Part shown: piece after piece, positions 44,660-53,747 of the stretch
Layout: every line of letters begins with the position of its first letter
Position numbering within the stretch: the stretch's first letter is position 1
From: Saccharopolyspora aridisoli
Lineage (GTDB): Bacteria; Actinomycetota; Actinomycetes; Mycobacteriales; Pseudonocardiaceae
Length of the DNA: 64,000 bases
Assembly: GCF_004348445.1 (NCBI RefSeq)
Contig: NZ_SMKV01000015.1
Coordinates: 1-64,000 of the forward strand
Direction of reading: 5' to 3'
The notes under the pieces: model-generated
Told to the model about the DNA's origin: nothing
What the model saw: only the letters and a program-made list of their open reading frames with translations
Databases searched by the model: none
Made by a program: the position numbers and the translations under genes

Positions 44660-46020
44660 AGGCCCAGCCTTCGCGAAAGGTCGGAGACGAAGATGCCCTG
44701 CGGGTCGACCGAAGCGCGGATCTTGCGCCACTCGTCGATTCGCGGGTACATCTTCTCGATCATCTCGGCATTGGTCCGCGACTCCTTGGCCAGGTACAAC
44801 CGGCCACCTGCGTCGAGGACCATCTCGTCAAGCTCCTGGCAGAGCCGGTCCAGGCCCGGGGTGATCGGGATGTCGACAGTCAGCGTCCAGCCTTCCTGGG
44901 GGAATGACATCGGGGCGTCGTTGCCCGGCCCGAAGGTCTTGAGCACGTTCAGGAACGACACGTGGCCCGAGGCGCTGATCTTGTCGATGGACCGGCGGAA
45001 CATCGTTTCCTGGCCGAACGGCACCATGAACTGGTACTGCAGGAAGCCGTTCGGGCCGTAGATGCGGTTCCACTCGCCGACCAGGTCCAGCGGGTGGAAG
45101 AACTGGGTGATGTTGTGCACCGCGCCGTGCTTGGTCGGTGCCTTGCGGTACCAGACCTCGTTGAACGCGGTGATCGTGTACTTGTTGACCAACCCGTTGG
45201 GGAAGATCGGTGGGGCGGTCATCAGCTGCGGCGCGTTGAACTTCAACGGGTCCTTGCGCAGCTTCTTCGGCAGGTCCTCCAGCTTGGCCGAGTTGCCCCG
45301 GGTCAGCAGCGCGCGGCCCAGGCTGTCGCCGCGGGCGAGCGAGTCGAACCAGGCCACCGAGTACACGTAGTTGGCGTCGGAGCCGTCGGTGAAGTGCTCG
45401 ATCAGCTCGTCCAGGTTCTTCGTCCGCACGTTGTCGACCACGAAATACGCGGTCTCGACGCGCTTGAGCTTGACCGTGGCCCTCACGATGATGCCGGTCA
45501 GGCCCATGCCCCCGACGGTCGCCCAGAACAGCTCCGAGGTGTCGCCCTCCGGCTTGAGGGTGCGGACCTCGCCGTCGGCGGTGAGCAGGTCCAGCGACAG
45601 CACGTGGCTGCCGAAGCTGCCCTGCGAGTGGTGGTTCTTGCCGTGGATGTCGGATCCGATGGCGCCGCCGACGGTGACCTGGCGGGTGCCCGGCAGCACC
45701 GGGATCCACAGCCCGTGCGGCAGGAGCCGGCGCATCAGGGTGTCCAGCGGAACCCCTGCGTCGACGTCCACCACGGCGTCGTCGACATCGATCATGTGCA
45801 CGCGGTCCAGGGCGGTCATGTCGATGACCGTGCCCCCCGCGTTCTGGGACGGGTCGCCGTAGCTGCGACCCAGGCCGCGCGCGATGACGCCCCGCTCGCC
45901 CGCCTCCCGGACCGCGTTGGCGATGGCCTCGACGTCCGGAGTGCTGAGGACGTGTGCCCTGGTGGGCGCCGTGCGCCCCCAGCCGGTCAGCGTCTGTAGC
46001 TCGTCCTTCACCGATCCCAC
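44656..46020 (-). CDS. DprE1 paralogue with Thr at the benzothiazinone-reactive Cys position
   Basis: This second 454-residue DprE1-type FAD oxidoreductase is coupled to dprE1 by a GTGA overlap. It keeps the FAD motifs ([39 protein letters not shown]), [12 protein letters not shown] and the active-site Lys in [10 protein letters not shown]. The reactive Cys is replaced by Thr381 (GWTLTVDIP, codon 44878-44880), at the same residue number as Cys381 of its neighbour. It may be a second decaprenylphosphoryl-ribose oxidase or act on another lipid-linked sugar. It is first in the leftward operon, 172 bases from the divergent gtrA-like gene. GTG start; GTG at 46011 is an alternative. Confidence 0.88.
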
Positions 46021-46192
46021 CCAGCCGAGTCTATCCGCGCATCGGGTTCTTCCATCGCCGGGTACGAGCGGTCCCCAGCGGATGGCGAAGCGTCATCGCT
46101 ACACTCTCGGGGGACGTGTGTGCCACGGTCCCGGCATCTCCAGCTGGGTCGGAGGGCGTCTGGTCCTGCCGTCGTTTCGTAAGGGTGAACCT

Positions 46193-46630
46193 GTGACAGT
46201 GGCCGATACCGCAGCCAACACCGAGCCCAGGAAACTGGGCGTGTTCAACCAGCTGGCGCGCTTCATCATCATCGGCGGCGGCTGCGCCGTCATCGACTTC
46301 GGCACGTACTCGCTGCTGCTCGGCGTTCTCGGCTGGCCGATCTGGCTGTCGAAGTCCCTGTCGTTCATCCTGGGCACCACGGCTTCCTACGTGATCAACC
46401 GCAAGTTCACCTTCCAAGGCGCGGGCCAGGGCAACACCACCGCGAAGGTCGGTGCCTTCGTCGTGCTCTACACCACGACGTTCTTCGTGAACATGGGCTC
46501 CAACCAGCTGCTGTGCGTGGTCTTCAACGCGCAGGAGGCATGGCAGTTCACGTTGTTCTGGGTCATCGCCCAGGGGCTCGGCACGATGATCAACTTCATC
46601 ATGCTCAAGCTCCTCATCTTCCGCGACTGA
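46193..46630 (+). CDS. GtrA-family membrane protein (Rv3789-like)
   Basis: The 145-residue protein has four hydrophobic helices and GtrA features: FIIIGGGCAVIDFGTYSLLL, SYVINRKFTFQG and the C-terminal QGLGTMINFIMLKLLIFRD. In M. tuberculosis the GtrA gene next to dprE1 (Rv3789) has been linked to decaprenylphosphoryl-arabinose transport or recruitment of AftA. Here it is divergent from the dprE1 paralogue and not co-directional. GTG 46193 is chosen with AAGGG about 8 bases upstream. Confidence 0.86.
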   Translation: MTVADTAANTEPRKLGVFNQLARFIIIGGGCAVIDFGTYSLLLGVLGWPIWLSKSLSFILGTTASYVINRKFTFQGAGQGNTTAKVGAFVVLYTTTFFVNMGSNQLLCVVFNAQEAWQFTLFWVIAQGLGTMINFIMLKLLIFRD

Positions 46631-46648
46631 CCAGCGAAACGCGCATCG

Positions 46649-46683
46649 AACGGGCGCTCGGCCACCCTGGCCGGGCGCCCGTT
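46649..46683 (+). terminator. Terminator of the gtrA-like gene
   Basis: A 16-bp stem with one wobble pair (46649-46664 with 46668-46683) and a 3-base loop lies 18 bases after the stop. Confidence 0.75.
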
Positions 46684-46773
46684 GCGTCCCGTCCTTCGGC
46701 GGGTGATCGCCGGTGGGGTGGTGACGGCCGACGGCGGCGGGCAGGGCATCGGGAAGGTGGCAGCGGACAGCGG

Positions 46774-46831
46774 AGAACCCTCCCGTCCCAGGCCTCGCTC
46801 CCGAGTGGGAGGCCTGCGGCGCGAGGGTTCT
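46774..46831 (-). terminator. Nested hairpin after the third emb gene
   Basis: An outer 9-bp stem (46774-46782 with 46823-46831) encloses an inner 8-bp stem (46789-46796 with 46809-46816). It lies just beyond the stop of the leftward Emb gene. Confidence 0.6.
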
Positions 46832-46844
46832 GCGCTGGTGAGGC

Positions 46845-49800
46845 TTACTGGCCCCCTTCTTCGGGTGCTTCGAAGCCCTTGACGTCGTTGCGGTCGTCGG
46901 AACTGGGGACGTCGCCCGGGAGCTGCAGGCTCTTCGGCAGCGGTCCCGGGGTCCAGTTGCCCCAGTGGGTCTCCGTGTGGACGTCCATGGCCGTCTGAGC
47001 CGGTACGGCGTCCGCGTCGTACGGGTCCACGGCGTACAGCGAGCCCCAGTCCCGGTGGATGTTGTTCTTCATGTACGTCGGCAGCTCGCGCATGCTCGTC
47101 GCCACGTTCAGCCAGCCGAACGGACCCCCGGAGTCCGGGGACGACCAGCCCTGGCCGATGTCGCGGACCTCGGCACCGGCCGCGACCCGGAACTTCGGGA
47201 TCTCGGCGACGCCGTGCTGCACGCGCGGCAGCTGCAGGCACGGGTGCACCAGCGCGGCCGTCCACTCCACGAACGCGGGCTGGTCACCGACGAAGTCGGT
47301 CATGTTCACCAGCTGCGGCGCGCGCGGGGCGCTGACCGCGACCCAGCCGTTCGGACCGAGCGCGTTGTCCACCGCGACCACGCGCATCTTCGTGGCGCCC
47401 TCGGACTTGCCGCCGAGGGTGTAGCGGAAGTCCCGCCAGTACGGGACTCCTTCCCGCTGCACCACGTACTTGCGCTCGGTGATCAGGAAGCCGTTCGGGG
47501 TGTCGTGCCCGAATTCGAGCGCCACCGAGTTCGCGCCCAACTCGGCGCCGGCCAGCGACAGCACCACGGGCACCTCGCCGCGCTGCGCGCGCTCAGGCAG
47601 GTCGTACCACTGGGTGCGCAGCTCACCGGTGCCGACGGCGGCGGCGTCGTAGCTGCCCCACACCGGCGCGTTGTCGTTGCCGAACTGGTGCGGCGGCTTC
47701 CAGTTGGGTTCCTGCGGGTCGGTGCCGTCGCCCGGCGGCAGGCCGGGCTGGTTGAAGCCGGACAGCTTCGCCCGCATGTACTGGTCGGCGTCTTCCTTGT
47801 CCTTCAGGCGCTTGGGCGGGACACCGATGTCCTCGTCCTCGGACGGCGCCGCCGTGGCCGGCTGTTCCCCGGCCACGCGCAGCATCCCGGACTGCGGGTT
47901 GGTCTCGACGTAGATGTAGTCGGACAGGCCGCAGCTGGTGCCCACGATCTGCTTGATGTTGTCCGCGCCGAGGCTGTAACTGCCCCACTGCTTCTGGATG
48001 ACCTTGCCGAAGTTCGCCAGTTCGAACAGCACCAGCAGGGCGCACAGTATCGACAGCGGAGCCGTGCCCATCCGCAGCGCGCGGCTGCGGCCCTCCTCGC
48101 GGTTGAAGCGCTCGTCGACGACCTTCGGGTTGTGCTCGTCGATCCTCAGGTGCTCGATGAACGCCACGACCAGCGCGATGAACGCGACGATCAGCAGCAT
48201 CGTGCTCAGGTGCCTGCCCTTGAGCTGCGGCGGCATGTTGTACCAGGGCACACCCCAGCCGGAGACGTACCACCACGCGTTGGGGCCGGTGGCGGCGAAG
48301 GCGAGGATGACCATCAGACCCGCGAAGAACGCGGCCCTGTTGCGCTTCGAGCGCAGCACGGTGGTGCTGGTGGCCAGCGCGGTCAGCGCGGCCAGCGCAC
48401 CGCCGGTGGCGGCCAAGATGCCGAAGTGGTGCGACCACTTGGTGGGGGTCAGCACGAGCACGCCGAAGGACATGGCGCTGATCGCCAGCAGTCGCCGGCT
48501 CGGGCCCAGCGCCGCACCCCGGATCCGGCCCCGGCGCAGCAGCACCACGGCGCAGGTCGCCAGGCACAGGATGACCAGCAGCACGGGGAAGCGTCGCGTC
48601 ATGGAGCCGTCCGCCGTGGGGCTGAACAGCAGGTTGTAGCGGCTGAGCTCCTCGTACCAGCTCTGGCTGGGGCCGATGTCGGTGCGCAGGTCGGTGGCGT
48701 CCATGACCGACTGCCACGTCTGGTCGGCGAACACCAGGGTCAGGATCACGAACCCTGATGAGGCGATCGGCGCCAGCACCGGCAACCAGCCGAACTCCAG
48801 GGCCCGCTTGCGCAGCAGCCGGAACAGCGGCTTGAGGGCGGCCACGAACGGCAGCACGGACACCATGCCGTGCGGGTTCGCTCCCACCGACAGCGCGGCG
48901 ACCACGAGGCCCAGCGCGGCCGGCATCAGCCGGTCGGTGGCCACGGCGCGCTCGACGGCGCACAGCGCCAGCAGCGAGAACAGCACCACGACCGGCTCGG
49001 GGCGCAGGCCGTTGTTGTAGGGCAGCCAGAACGCCAGGAACACGGCCGCGGCGGCCCAGCCGGCGGCGTTGGAGCGCCGGACCTGCTGGCCGAGCCGGGG
49101 CAGCACCTCGCGGGAGATCAGCAGCCAGCTGACGATGCCCATCAGCAGCGCGGGCAGTCGCACCCACGGCGTGGCCGTGGAGACCTGCACCCACACCGAG
49201 TACACCTCGTAGAACCAGCCGAACGGGGCCTCCGGGACACCGAACCAGCGGTAGTAGTTGGAGACGTACCCGAAGCTCTCACGCGCTCGCGCGATGTTGA
49301 GGATGTAGCCGTCGTCCGAGGTCATCGCCCCGATGACCCACCACACCAGCAGCGAGCCGATCACCGCGACGTCCCGGAACGTCGGCTTCCACCAGCCGAT
49401 GGCCAGCCACTTCGGGGGACGCCTGCCCGCGCGCACGTCCAGGCGTCGCAGGCAGAACACCGAGCCGATGAAGGCCAGCACGGTCAGCGCGATCACGGCC
49501 AGCTTCAGCGACGTCGCCTGGCTCTCGTAGCGGGTGTCCACCCGCGCCTCGAACGACAGTCCGCGCACGTCGTCGAGGTGGTCGTCGATGTCGGAGTACA
49601 CACCGGTCAGCTGCGGGCGCTGGTCGCCGCGCAGGTTGGCGATCGACTGATCGCCGACGCTGGCGGTGCTGCCGTAGCCGTCGGAGCGCAGCGAGATCGA
49701 GCAGTCCCCGGCGGGTATCGCCGCGGTGCCGACCTGCTGGCCCTTGGTCAGCAGCGTCAGCTGGCCGTTGTCGACCTGCAGCGTCAGACCGGTCAGCTTG

Positions 49801-50147
49801 CCGTAGTCCGACGAGGGCGGGTTCGTGCTCAGCAGCACGGCCGCGCCGTTGGTGCGCGCGTCGAGGCTCCGCGCCGACACGCACGGCACCTCCGCGTTGA
49901 GCCACAGCGGCGAGTAGCCGACCAGCGGCGCCGACACCGACTTGGTGCCCTCCGCCGTCGGCCACTTCAGGGTCGTGATGTCGTGGTTGACGGGCAGGAA
50001 CGGCACCGCCAGGGCGAGCACCGTGCCCAGCACGCCCAGAGCGGAGGCGAACAGCTTCAGCCGCCTGGCCGACGGTCGAGAGCGGTCGGTCCCGTTGTCT
50101 GCCGAAGGGTCGTCCGTTCGGCGGCTGTCTTCCTGGCCACTGAGCAC
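46845..50147 (-). CDS. Emb-family arabinosyltransferase 3 (EmbB/EmbC-like)
   Basis: This GT53 protein of about 1100 residues is the most like mycobacterial EmbA/B/C. It has an N-terminal helix, an outer domain (LKWPTAEGTKSVSAPLVGYSP), the catalytic motif TSDDGYILNIARARE, NYYRWFGVPEAPFGWFYE, and a C-terminal carbohydrate-binding domain (GWVAVSAPRAPQLVNMTDF). The residue aligned with EmbB Met306 is Ile. It is separate from the other two Emb genes, downstream of glfT1 and a hairpin. The start is uncertain: GTG 50147 is used, GTG 50213 would add 22 residues, and neither has a good ribosome site. Confidence 0.92.
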   Translation of the reverse strand: MLSGQEDSRRTDDPSADNGTDRSRPSARRLKLFASALGVLGTVLALAVPFLPVNHDITTLKWPTAEGTKSVSAPLVGYSPLWLNAEVPCVSARSLDARTNGAAVLLSTNPPSSDYGKLTGLTLQVDNGQLTLLTKGQQVGTAAIPAGDCSISLRSDGYGSTASVGDQSIANLRGDQRPQLTGVYSDIDDHLDDVRGLSFEARVDTRYESQATSLKLAVIALTVLAFIGSVFCLRRLDVRAGRRPPKWLAIGWWKPTFRDVAVIGSLLVWWVIGAMTSDDGYILNIARARESFGYVSNYYRWFGVPEAPFGWFYEVYSVWVQVSTATPWVRLPALLMGIVSWLLISREVLPRLGQQVRRSNAAGWAAAAVFLAFWLPYNNGLRPEPVVVLFSLLALCAVERAVATDRLMPAALGLVVAALSVGANPHGMVSVLPFVAALKPLFRLLRKRALEFGWLPVLAPIASSGFVILTLVFADQTWQSVMDATDLRTDIGPSQSWYEELSRYNLLFSPTADGSMTRRFPVLLVILCLATCAVVLLRRGRIRGAALGPSRRLLAISAMSFGVLVLTPTKWSHHFGILAATGGALAALTALATSTTVLRSKRNRAAFFAGLMVILAFAATGPNAWWYVSGWGVPWYNMPPQLKGRHLSTMLLIVAFIALVVAFIEHLRIDEHNPKVVDERFNREEGRSRALRMGTAPLSILCALLVLFELANFGKVIQKQWGSYSLGADNIKQIVGTSCGLSDYIYVETNPQSGMLRVAGEQPATAAPSEDEDIGVPPKRLKDKEDADQYMRAKLSGFNQPGLPPGDGTDPQEPNWKPPHQFGNDNAPVWGSYDAAAVGTGELRTQWYDLPERAQRGEVPVVLSLAGAELGANSVALEFGHDTPNGFLITERKYVVQREGVPYWRDFRYTLGGKSEGATKMRVVAVDNALGPNGWVAVSAPRAPQLVNMTDFVGDQPAFVEWTAALVHPCLQLPRVQHGVAEIPKFRVAAGAEVRDIGQGWSSPDSGGPFGWLNVATSMRELPTYMKNNIHRDWGSLYAVDPYDADAVPAQTAMDVHTETHWGNWTPGPLPKSLQLPGDVPSSDDRNDVKGFEAPEEGGQ

Positions 50148-50316
50148 GAAAGGAGAATAGTAGTTGCTGGTCCGGGCGCTTTCGCGGCATTCCGAGGGTG
50201 TGCGAATCGACACCAGGGGTAACGCCGTGAGCTGCGAACTCAGTTCGATCTCAGGCGTCTCTAAGCGTCCCGTGACCCTCCGGTTATCGAGTCCGGTGTG
50301 AAGTCCGCGTAAAGAG

Positions 50317-50349
50317 CGAGCGGCCGCCGGGAGTTCCGGCGACCGCTCG
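50317..50349 (-). terminator. Terminator after glfT1
   Basis: A 14-bp stem with one wobble (50317-50330 with 50336-50349) and a 5-base loop follows the glfT1 stop on the minus strand, with CTCTTT just beyond. Confidence 0.7.
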
Positions 50350-50363
50350 GTCGAAGCTTCGGA

Positions 50364-51275
50364 TCAACGGCGGAAGAACCGCTCCTTGCGGCCCTGGATC
50401 ACCAGGCGCAGCCACTGGCGGAACGCCTTCGGGTCCTTGCGCTGCACCACGAAGTACAGGCCGAACCGGACGACCTCCAGGGCGCCGATCTTGCGCATTC
50501 CCGGCTGCGAGAGCAGGTAACCGCGGTTGCGGTAGGTGTAATAGCGCTTGTTGGCGTCGGAGGGGTCCTGGGCGTGGAACCGGCCGCCCAGCATCGGCTT
50601 GAACTCCGCCGAACCGTCCGGGTGCAGGAACTTCGTGCGGAACGTGGTCCCGAACGGCAGGCCCGAGCGCACCAGGCGGCGGTGGATCTCCACCTCGTCG
50701 CCCCGGAAGAACAGCCGGTAGTCCGGCACGCCCACGACGTCGAGCGTGGTGGCGCGGAACAGCGCGCCGTTGAACAGCGAGGCGATGCCCGGCAGGAAGT
50801 CCTCCGGCAGCTCGCTGACCTCGCGCTTCCAGGTCAGGCCACGGCGCAGCGGGAAGGCGAGCGTGTCAGGGGTGTCGATGTTGACCACCACCGGCGACAC
50901 GGCGGCCAGCCGCCGCTTCTCGGCGACCTCCAGCAGCGTGGACAGCGCGCGCTCGTCGGCCGGGCGGCCGTCGTCGTCCCCGAGCCACACCCACTCCGCG
51001 CCCAGCGACAGCGCGGTCAGCATGCCCAGCGCGAAGCCGCCGGCGCCGCCGAGGTTCCGCTGCGAGGCGATGTAGGTGGAGGGCACCGGGCAGTCGTCGA
51101 CCACGTCGGAGGCCGACTGGTCGGGACCGTTGTCGACCACGACGAGGTGGTCCGGCAACCGGGTCTGACTCGCGATGACCTTCAGGGACTCGGCCAGCAG
51201 CTCGCGACGGTGCCTCGTGACGATGACCGCGACTACGGATCCGGCGGGCAGCTGCTGTGCGGAGTCGGTGTTCAT
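50364..51275 (-). CDS. glfT1: Galactofuranosyltransferase GlfT1
   Basis: GlfT1 starts the galactan by adding the first galactofuranose residues to the rhamnosyl-GlcNAc-diphospholipid. The 303-residue GT-A enzyme has VAVIVTRHRRELLAESL, VVVDNGPDQSA, SQRNLGGAGGFALGM and the metal-binding WLGDDDGRPA. It also has FFRGDEVEIHRRL with the likely catalytic acidic residues. The ATG overlaps the stop of wzt (ATGA). The wzm-wzt-glfT1 order matches the M. tuberculosis genes around Rv3781-Rv3783. Confidence 0.93.
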   Translation of the reverse strand: MNTDSAQQLPAGSVVAVIVTRHRRELLAESLKVIASQTRLPDHLVVVDNGPDQSASDVVDDCPVPSTYIASQRNLGGAGGFALGMLTALSLGAEWVWLGDDDGRPADERALSTLLEVAEKRRLAAVSPVVVNIDTPDTLAFPLRRGLTWKREVSELPEDFLPGIASLFNGALFRATTLDVVGVPDYRLFFRGDEVEIHRRLVRSGLPFGTTFRTKFLHPDGSAEFKPMLGGRFHAQDPSDANKRYYTYRNRGYLLSQPGMRKIGALEVVRFGLYFVVQRKDPKAFRQWLRLVIQGRKERFFRR

Positions 51276-52090
51276 GAGCCTTCTTCGCTCCCGATCGTGG
51301 CCCGTGATTCGCCGATCCGGGCCAGGGTTTCCTCACTCAGGTTGTTGAAGGGGTCGTACCCCTTGTAGTGCGTCAAGACCTCGCGCAGCGAGCCCTCTTC
51401 GCGAATACCGCCCTTGTCCATCCAAATCGCGGTGCTGCACAGCTCGACGAGGAACTCGTCGGAGTGCGATGCGAAGACAAGCATGCCGGACCGCTTGACG
51501 AGGTCGTTGAGGCGGTCCCGCGCCTTCTCCAGGAACTCCGCGTCGACCGCGCCGATGCCCTCGTCCAGGATCAGGATCTCGGGGTCGATCGAGGTCACCA
51601 CGCCCAGCGCGAGCCGGACCCGCATGCCGGTGGAGTAGGTGCGCAGCGGCATCGCCAGGTAGTCACCGAGCTCGGTGAACTCGGCGATGTCGTCGATCCG
51701 CTTCTCCATCTCCTTGCGGGACATGCCCAGGAAGAGGCCGCGGATGATGATGTTCTCGTAGCCGGAGATCTCCGGGTCCATGCCCACGCCGAGGTCGAAC
51801 ACCGGCGCGACCTTGCCGACCACGCGAGAGCTGCCCCGGGTGGGCTCGTAGATGCCCGACAGCAGCCGCAGCAGCGTGGACTTTCCCGCGCCGTTGTGGC
51901 CGACCAGCGCGACCCGGTCACCTTCGCGCAGCGACATGTTGATGTCGTGCAGCGCCTCGATGACCGGCACCCGGCTGTCCGTGCCGATCTTGCCCCCGGC
52001 TCGGCCGAGCACGGCCTTCTTCAGCGAGCGGGACTTCGCGTCGAAGATCGGGAAGTCGACCGCCGCGTTCCATACGTCGATGCTGACCAT
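51272..52090 (-). CDS. wzt: Galactan exporter ABC ATPase (Wzt)
   Basis: The 272-residue ATPase has Walker A GHNGAGKSTLL, the signature YSTGMRVRLALGV and Walker B ILILDEGIGAVD. With Wzm it should flip or export the lipid-linked galactan for arabinan addition outside. It has no extra C-terminal carbohydrate-binding domain, as in the mycobacterial version. It sits 18 bases after wzm and overlaps glfT1 by four bases. Confidence 0.93.
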   Translation of the reverse strand: MVSIDVWNAAVDFPIFDAKSRSLKKAVLGRAGGKIGTDSRVPVIEALHDINMSLREGDRVALVGHNGAGKSTLLRLLSGIYEPTRGSSRVVGKVAPVFDLGVGMDPEISGYENIIIRGLFLGMSRKEMEKRIDDIAEFTELGDYLAMPLRTYSTGMRVRLALGVVTSIDPEILILDEGIGAVDAEFLEKARDRLNDLVKRSGMLVFASHSDEFLVELCSTAIWMDKGGIREEGSLREVLTHYKGYDPFNNLSEETLARIGESRATIGSEEGS

Positions 52091-52108
52091 GGTTTATATC
52101 GGCCTCAC

Positions 52109-53005
52109 TCAGACCCAGTAGGAGACACGGGCACGGTAGTTGCGCAGGACGAACAGCGCCACAGTCCAACCCACGACGGTGATCGCGCCGCACACCAGCC
52201 AGTGGTGCCAGGCGATCGGGCTGCCGAGCATGGGCTGCCGGATGATCTCCAGGAAGTGCATGAACGGGTTGATCTCGGCGAGCTTCGCGCGCTCCGCGAT
52301 CACGGGGTTCGGGCTCGACTTGAACTGGTCGTAGTTCCACACGATCGGCGTCATGAAGAACATCAGCTGCACGATGCTCTGGGTCACCGGCGGGATGTCG
52401 CGGAACCGCGTCGAGATGGTGCCGACCACCATGATCACCCAAGCGCCGTTGAGCCCGATCAGCACGAACGCCGGGATCGCCAGCAGGACCGTCCACGACA
52501 ACGGCTGCGGGAAGATCAGCAGCAGCACGAAGTACACGGCGAGGTTGTGCGCGAAGAACAGGACCTGCCGCCACAGCAGCCGCAGCACGTGAATGCTGAC
52601 CGGCGCCGGGAGCTGCTTGATCAGCCCCTCGTTGGAGATGAAGACCTCGGAACCGTCGTTGACGCAGTTCCCGATGAAGCCCCAGACGATGAAGCCCACC
52701 GCCAGGTACGGCAGGTGCTCCGCCAGCGGCTGCCCGAACAGCTGCGAGTAGAGCAGACCGAGCGCCGTGACCGTGACGGCCATGCTGATGGTGATCCACA
52801 GCGGGCCGATGACGGAGCGGCGGTAGCGCTGCTTGATGTCCTGCCAGCCCAGATGAGCCCACAGCTGTCGCTGGCTGAGGGCGTCACTGATGTCGTTGAA
52901 CGCTTTTCGCCAGGACCGCGGCGAGATCTCAGAAGGCGCCGGGGGTCGGTCTAGCGTGCTCGTAGCATGCACGAGCGAAAGAGTACCGACCACGCGTGTG
53001 CCCAC
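52109..53005 (-). CDS. wzm: Galactan exporter ABC permease (Wzm)
   Basis: The 298-residue protein has a cytosolic N terminus with WQDIKQRYRRSVIGPLW, the ABC-2 permease connecting-helix motif, and six hydrophobic helices. The segments WGFIGNCVNDGSEVFISNEGLIKQ and FFMTPIVWNYDQF are typical of polysaccharide exporters. It is the membrane part of the Wzm/Wzt pair. GTG 53005 or GTG 52972 could be the start; neither has a clear ribosome site. A hairpin separates it from bpa upstream. Confidence 0.92.
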   Translation of the reverse strand: MGTRVVGTLSLVHATSTLDRPPAPSEISPRSWRKAFNDISDALSQRQLWAHLGWQDIKQRYRRSVIGPLWITISMAVTVTALGLLYSQLFGQPLAEHLPYLAVGFIVWGFIGNCVNDGSEVFISNEGLIKQLPAPVSIHVLRLLWRQVLFFAHNLAVYFVLLLIFPQPLSWTVLLAIPAFVLIGLNGAWVIMVVGTISTRFRDIPPVTQSIVQLMFFMTPIVWNYDQFKSSPNPVIAERAKLAEINPFMHFLEIIRQPMLGSPIAWHHWLVCGAITVVGWTVALFVLRNYRARVSYWV

Positions 53006-53029
53006 TCGGGCTGGGCGTCACTCGAAGGC

Positions 53030-53057
53030 GTAGCGCCCGCTTGACGTCGGGCGCTAC
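53030..53057 (-). terminator. Hairpin between bpa and wzm
   Basis: A perfect 10-bp stem (53030-53039 with 53048-53057) with an 8-base loop lies after the bpa stop on the minus strand. There is no T tract. Confidence 0.55.
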
Positions 53058-53079
53058 CTTCCGTTAGTACGCAGGACCA

Positions 53080-53604
53080 CTAGAGGTACTGCCCGGTGCC
53101 CTTGGTCGGGCCCATGTCCGGTTCGCCTGAACCTGCCGGCAGGCCTCGGCGCATCTGCTCCAGCTGGGCCCGTGCGGCCATCTGCTGGGCGAACAGCGCG
53201 GTCTGCAGGCCGTGGAACAGACCCTCCAGCCAGCCCACCAGCTGGGCCTGGGCGATCCGCAGCTCTGCGTCCGAGGGCGTGCTCTCCTGCGCGAACGGCA
53301 GTGACAGCCGTTCCAGCTCCTCGATGAGCTCCGGCGCCAGGCCCTGCTCCAGCTCCCGGATGGAGGACTGGTGGATCTCCTTCAGCCTGCTGCGGCTCGC
53401 CTCGTCCAGCGGCGCCTGGCGGACTTCCTCCAGCAGCTGCTTGATCATGGTGCCGATGCGCATCACCTTGGCCGGCTGCTCCACCAGGCCGTTGATGTCC
53501 TCGCCGTGCTCCTGACCCTCTTCGCCGGTTTCGGTTGCGCCGGCACCCACGGGGTTGCCGTCCTCGCCCACCACGAACACCTGCGGACGCTCTTGTTCGT
53601 TCAT
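53080..53604 (-). CDS. bpa: Bacterial proteasome activator Bpa
   Basis: Bpa forms a dodecameric ring that opens the 20S proteasome without ATP. The protein of about 174 residues has the central four-helix-bundle region (GTMIKQLLEEVRQAPLDE, IHQSSIRELEQGLAPELI, LVGWLEGLFHGLQTALFAQQ). It ends in GQYL, the C-terminal motif that docks into the proteasome. It corresponds to Rv3780. Starts at 53604 (MNEQ) and 53613 (MAAM) are both possible. The rest of the proteasome genes are not in this window. Confidence 0.92.
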   Translation of the reverse strand: MNEQERPQVFVVGEDGNPVGAGATETGEEGQEHGEDINGLVEQPAKVMRIGTMIKQLLEEVRQAPLDEASRSRLKEIHQSSIRELEQGLAPELIEELERLSLPFAQESTPSDAELRIAQAQLVGWLEGLFHGLQTALFAQQMAARAQLEQMRRGLPAGSGEPDMGPTKGTGQYL

Positions 53605-53747
53605 GGCTGCCATGTTCCCAGTGTCCCGCGAGATCGTGGGAGGGGTCGTGCCGACTCGCCCGCAGCGCTGGGGCAACGGCTCGCGAGTGATGCAGTATCG
53701 GCCACCCTGGACGCCGCCGAGCTCCGCGTTTCAGTAATGTCTGGATC

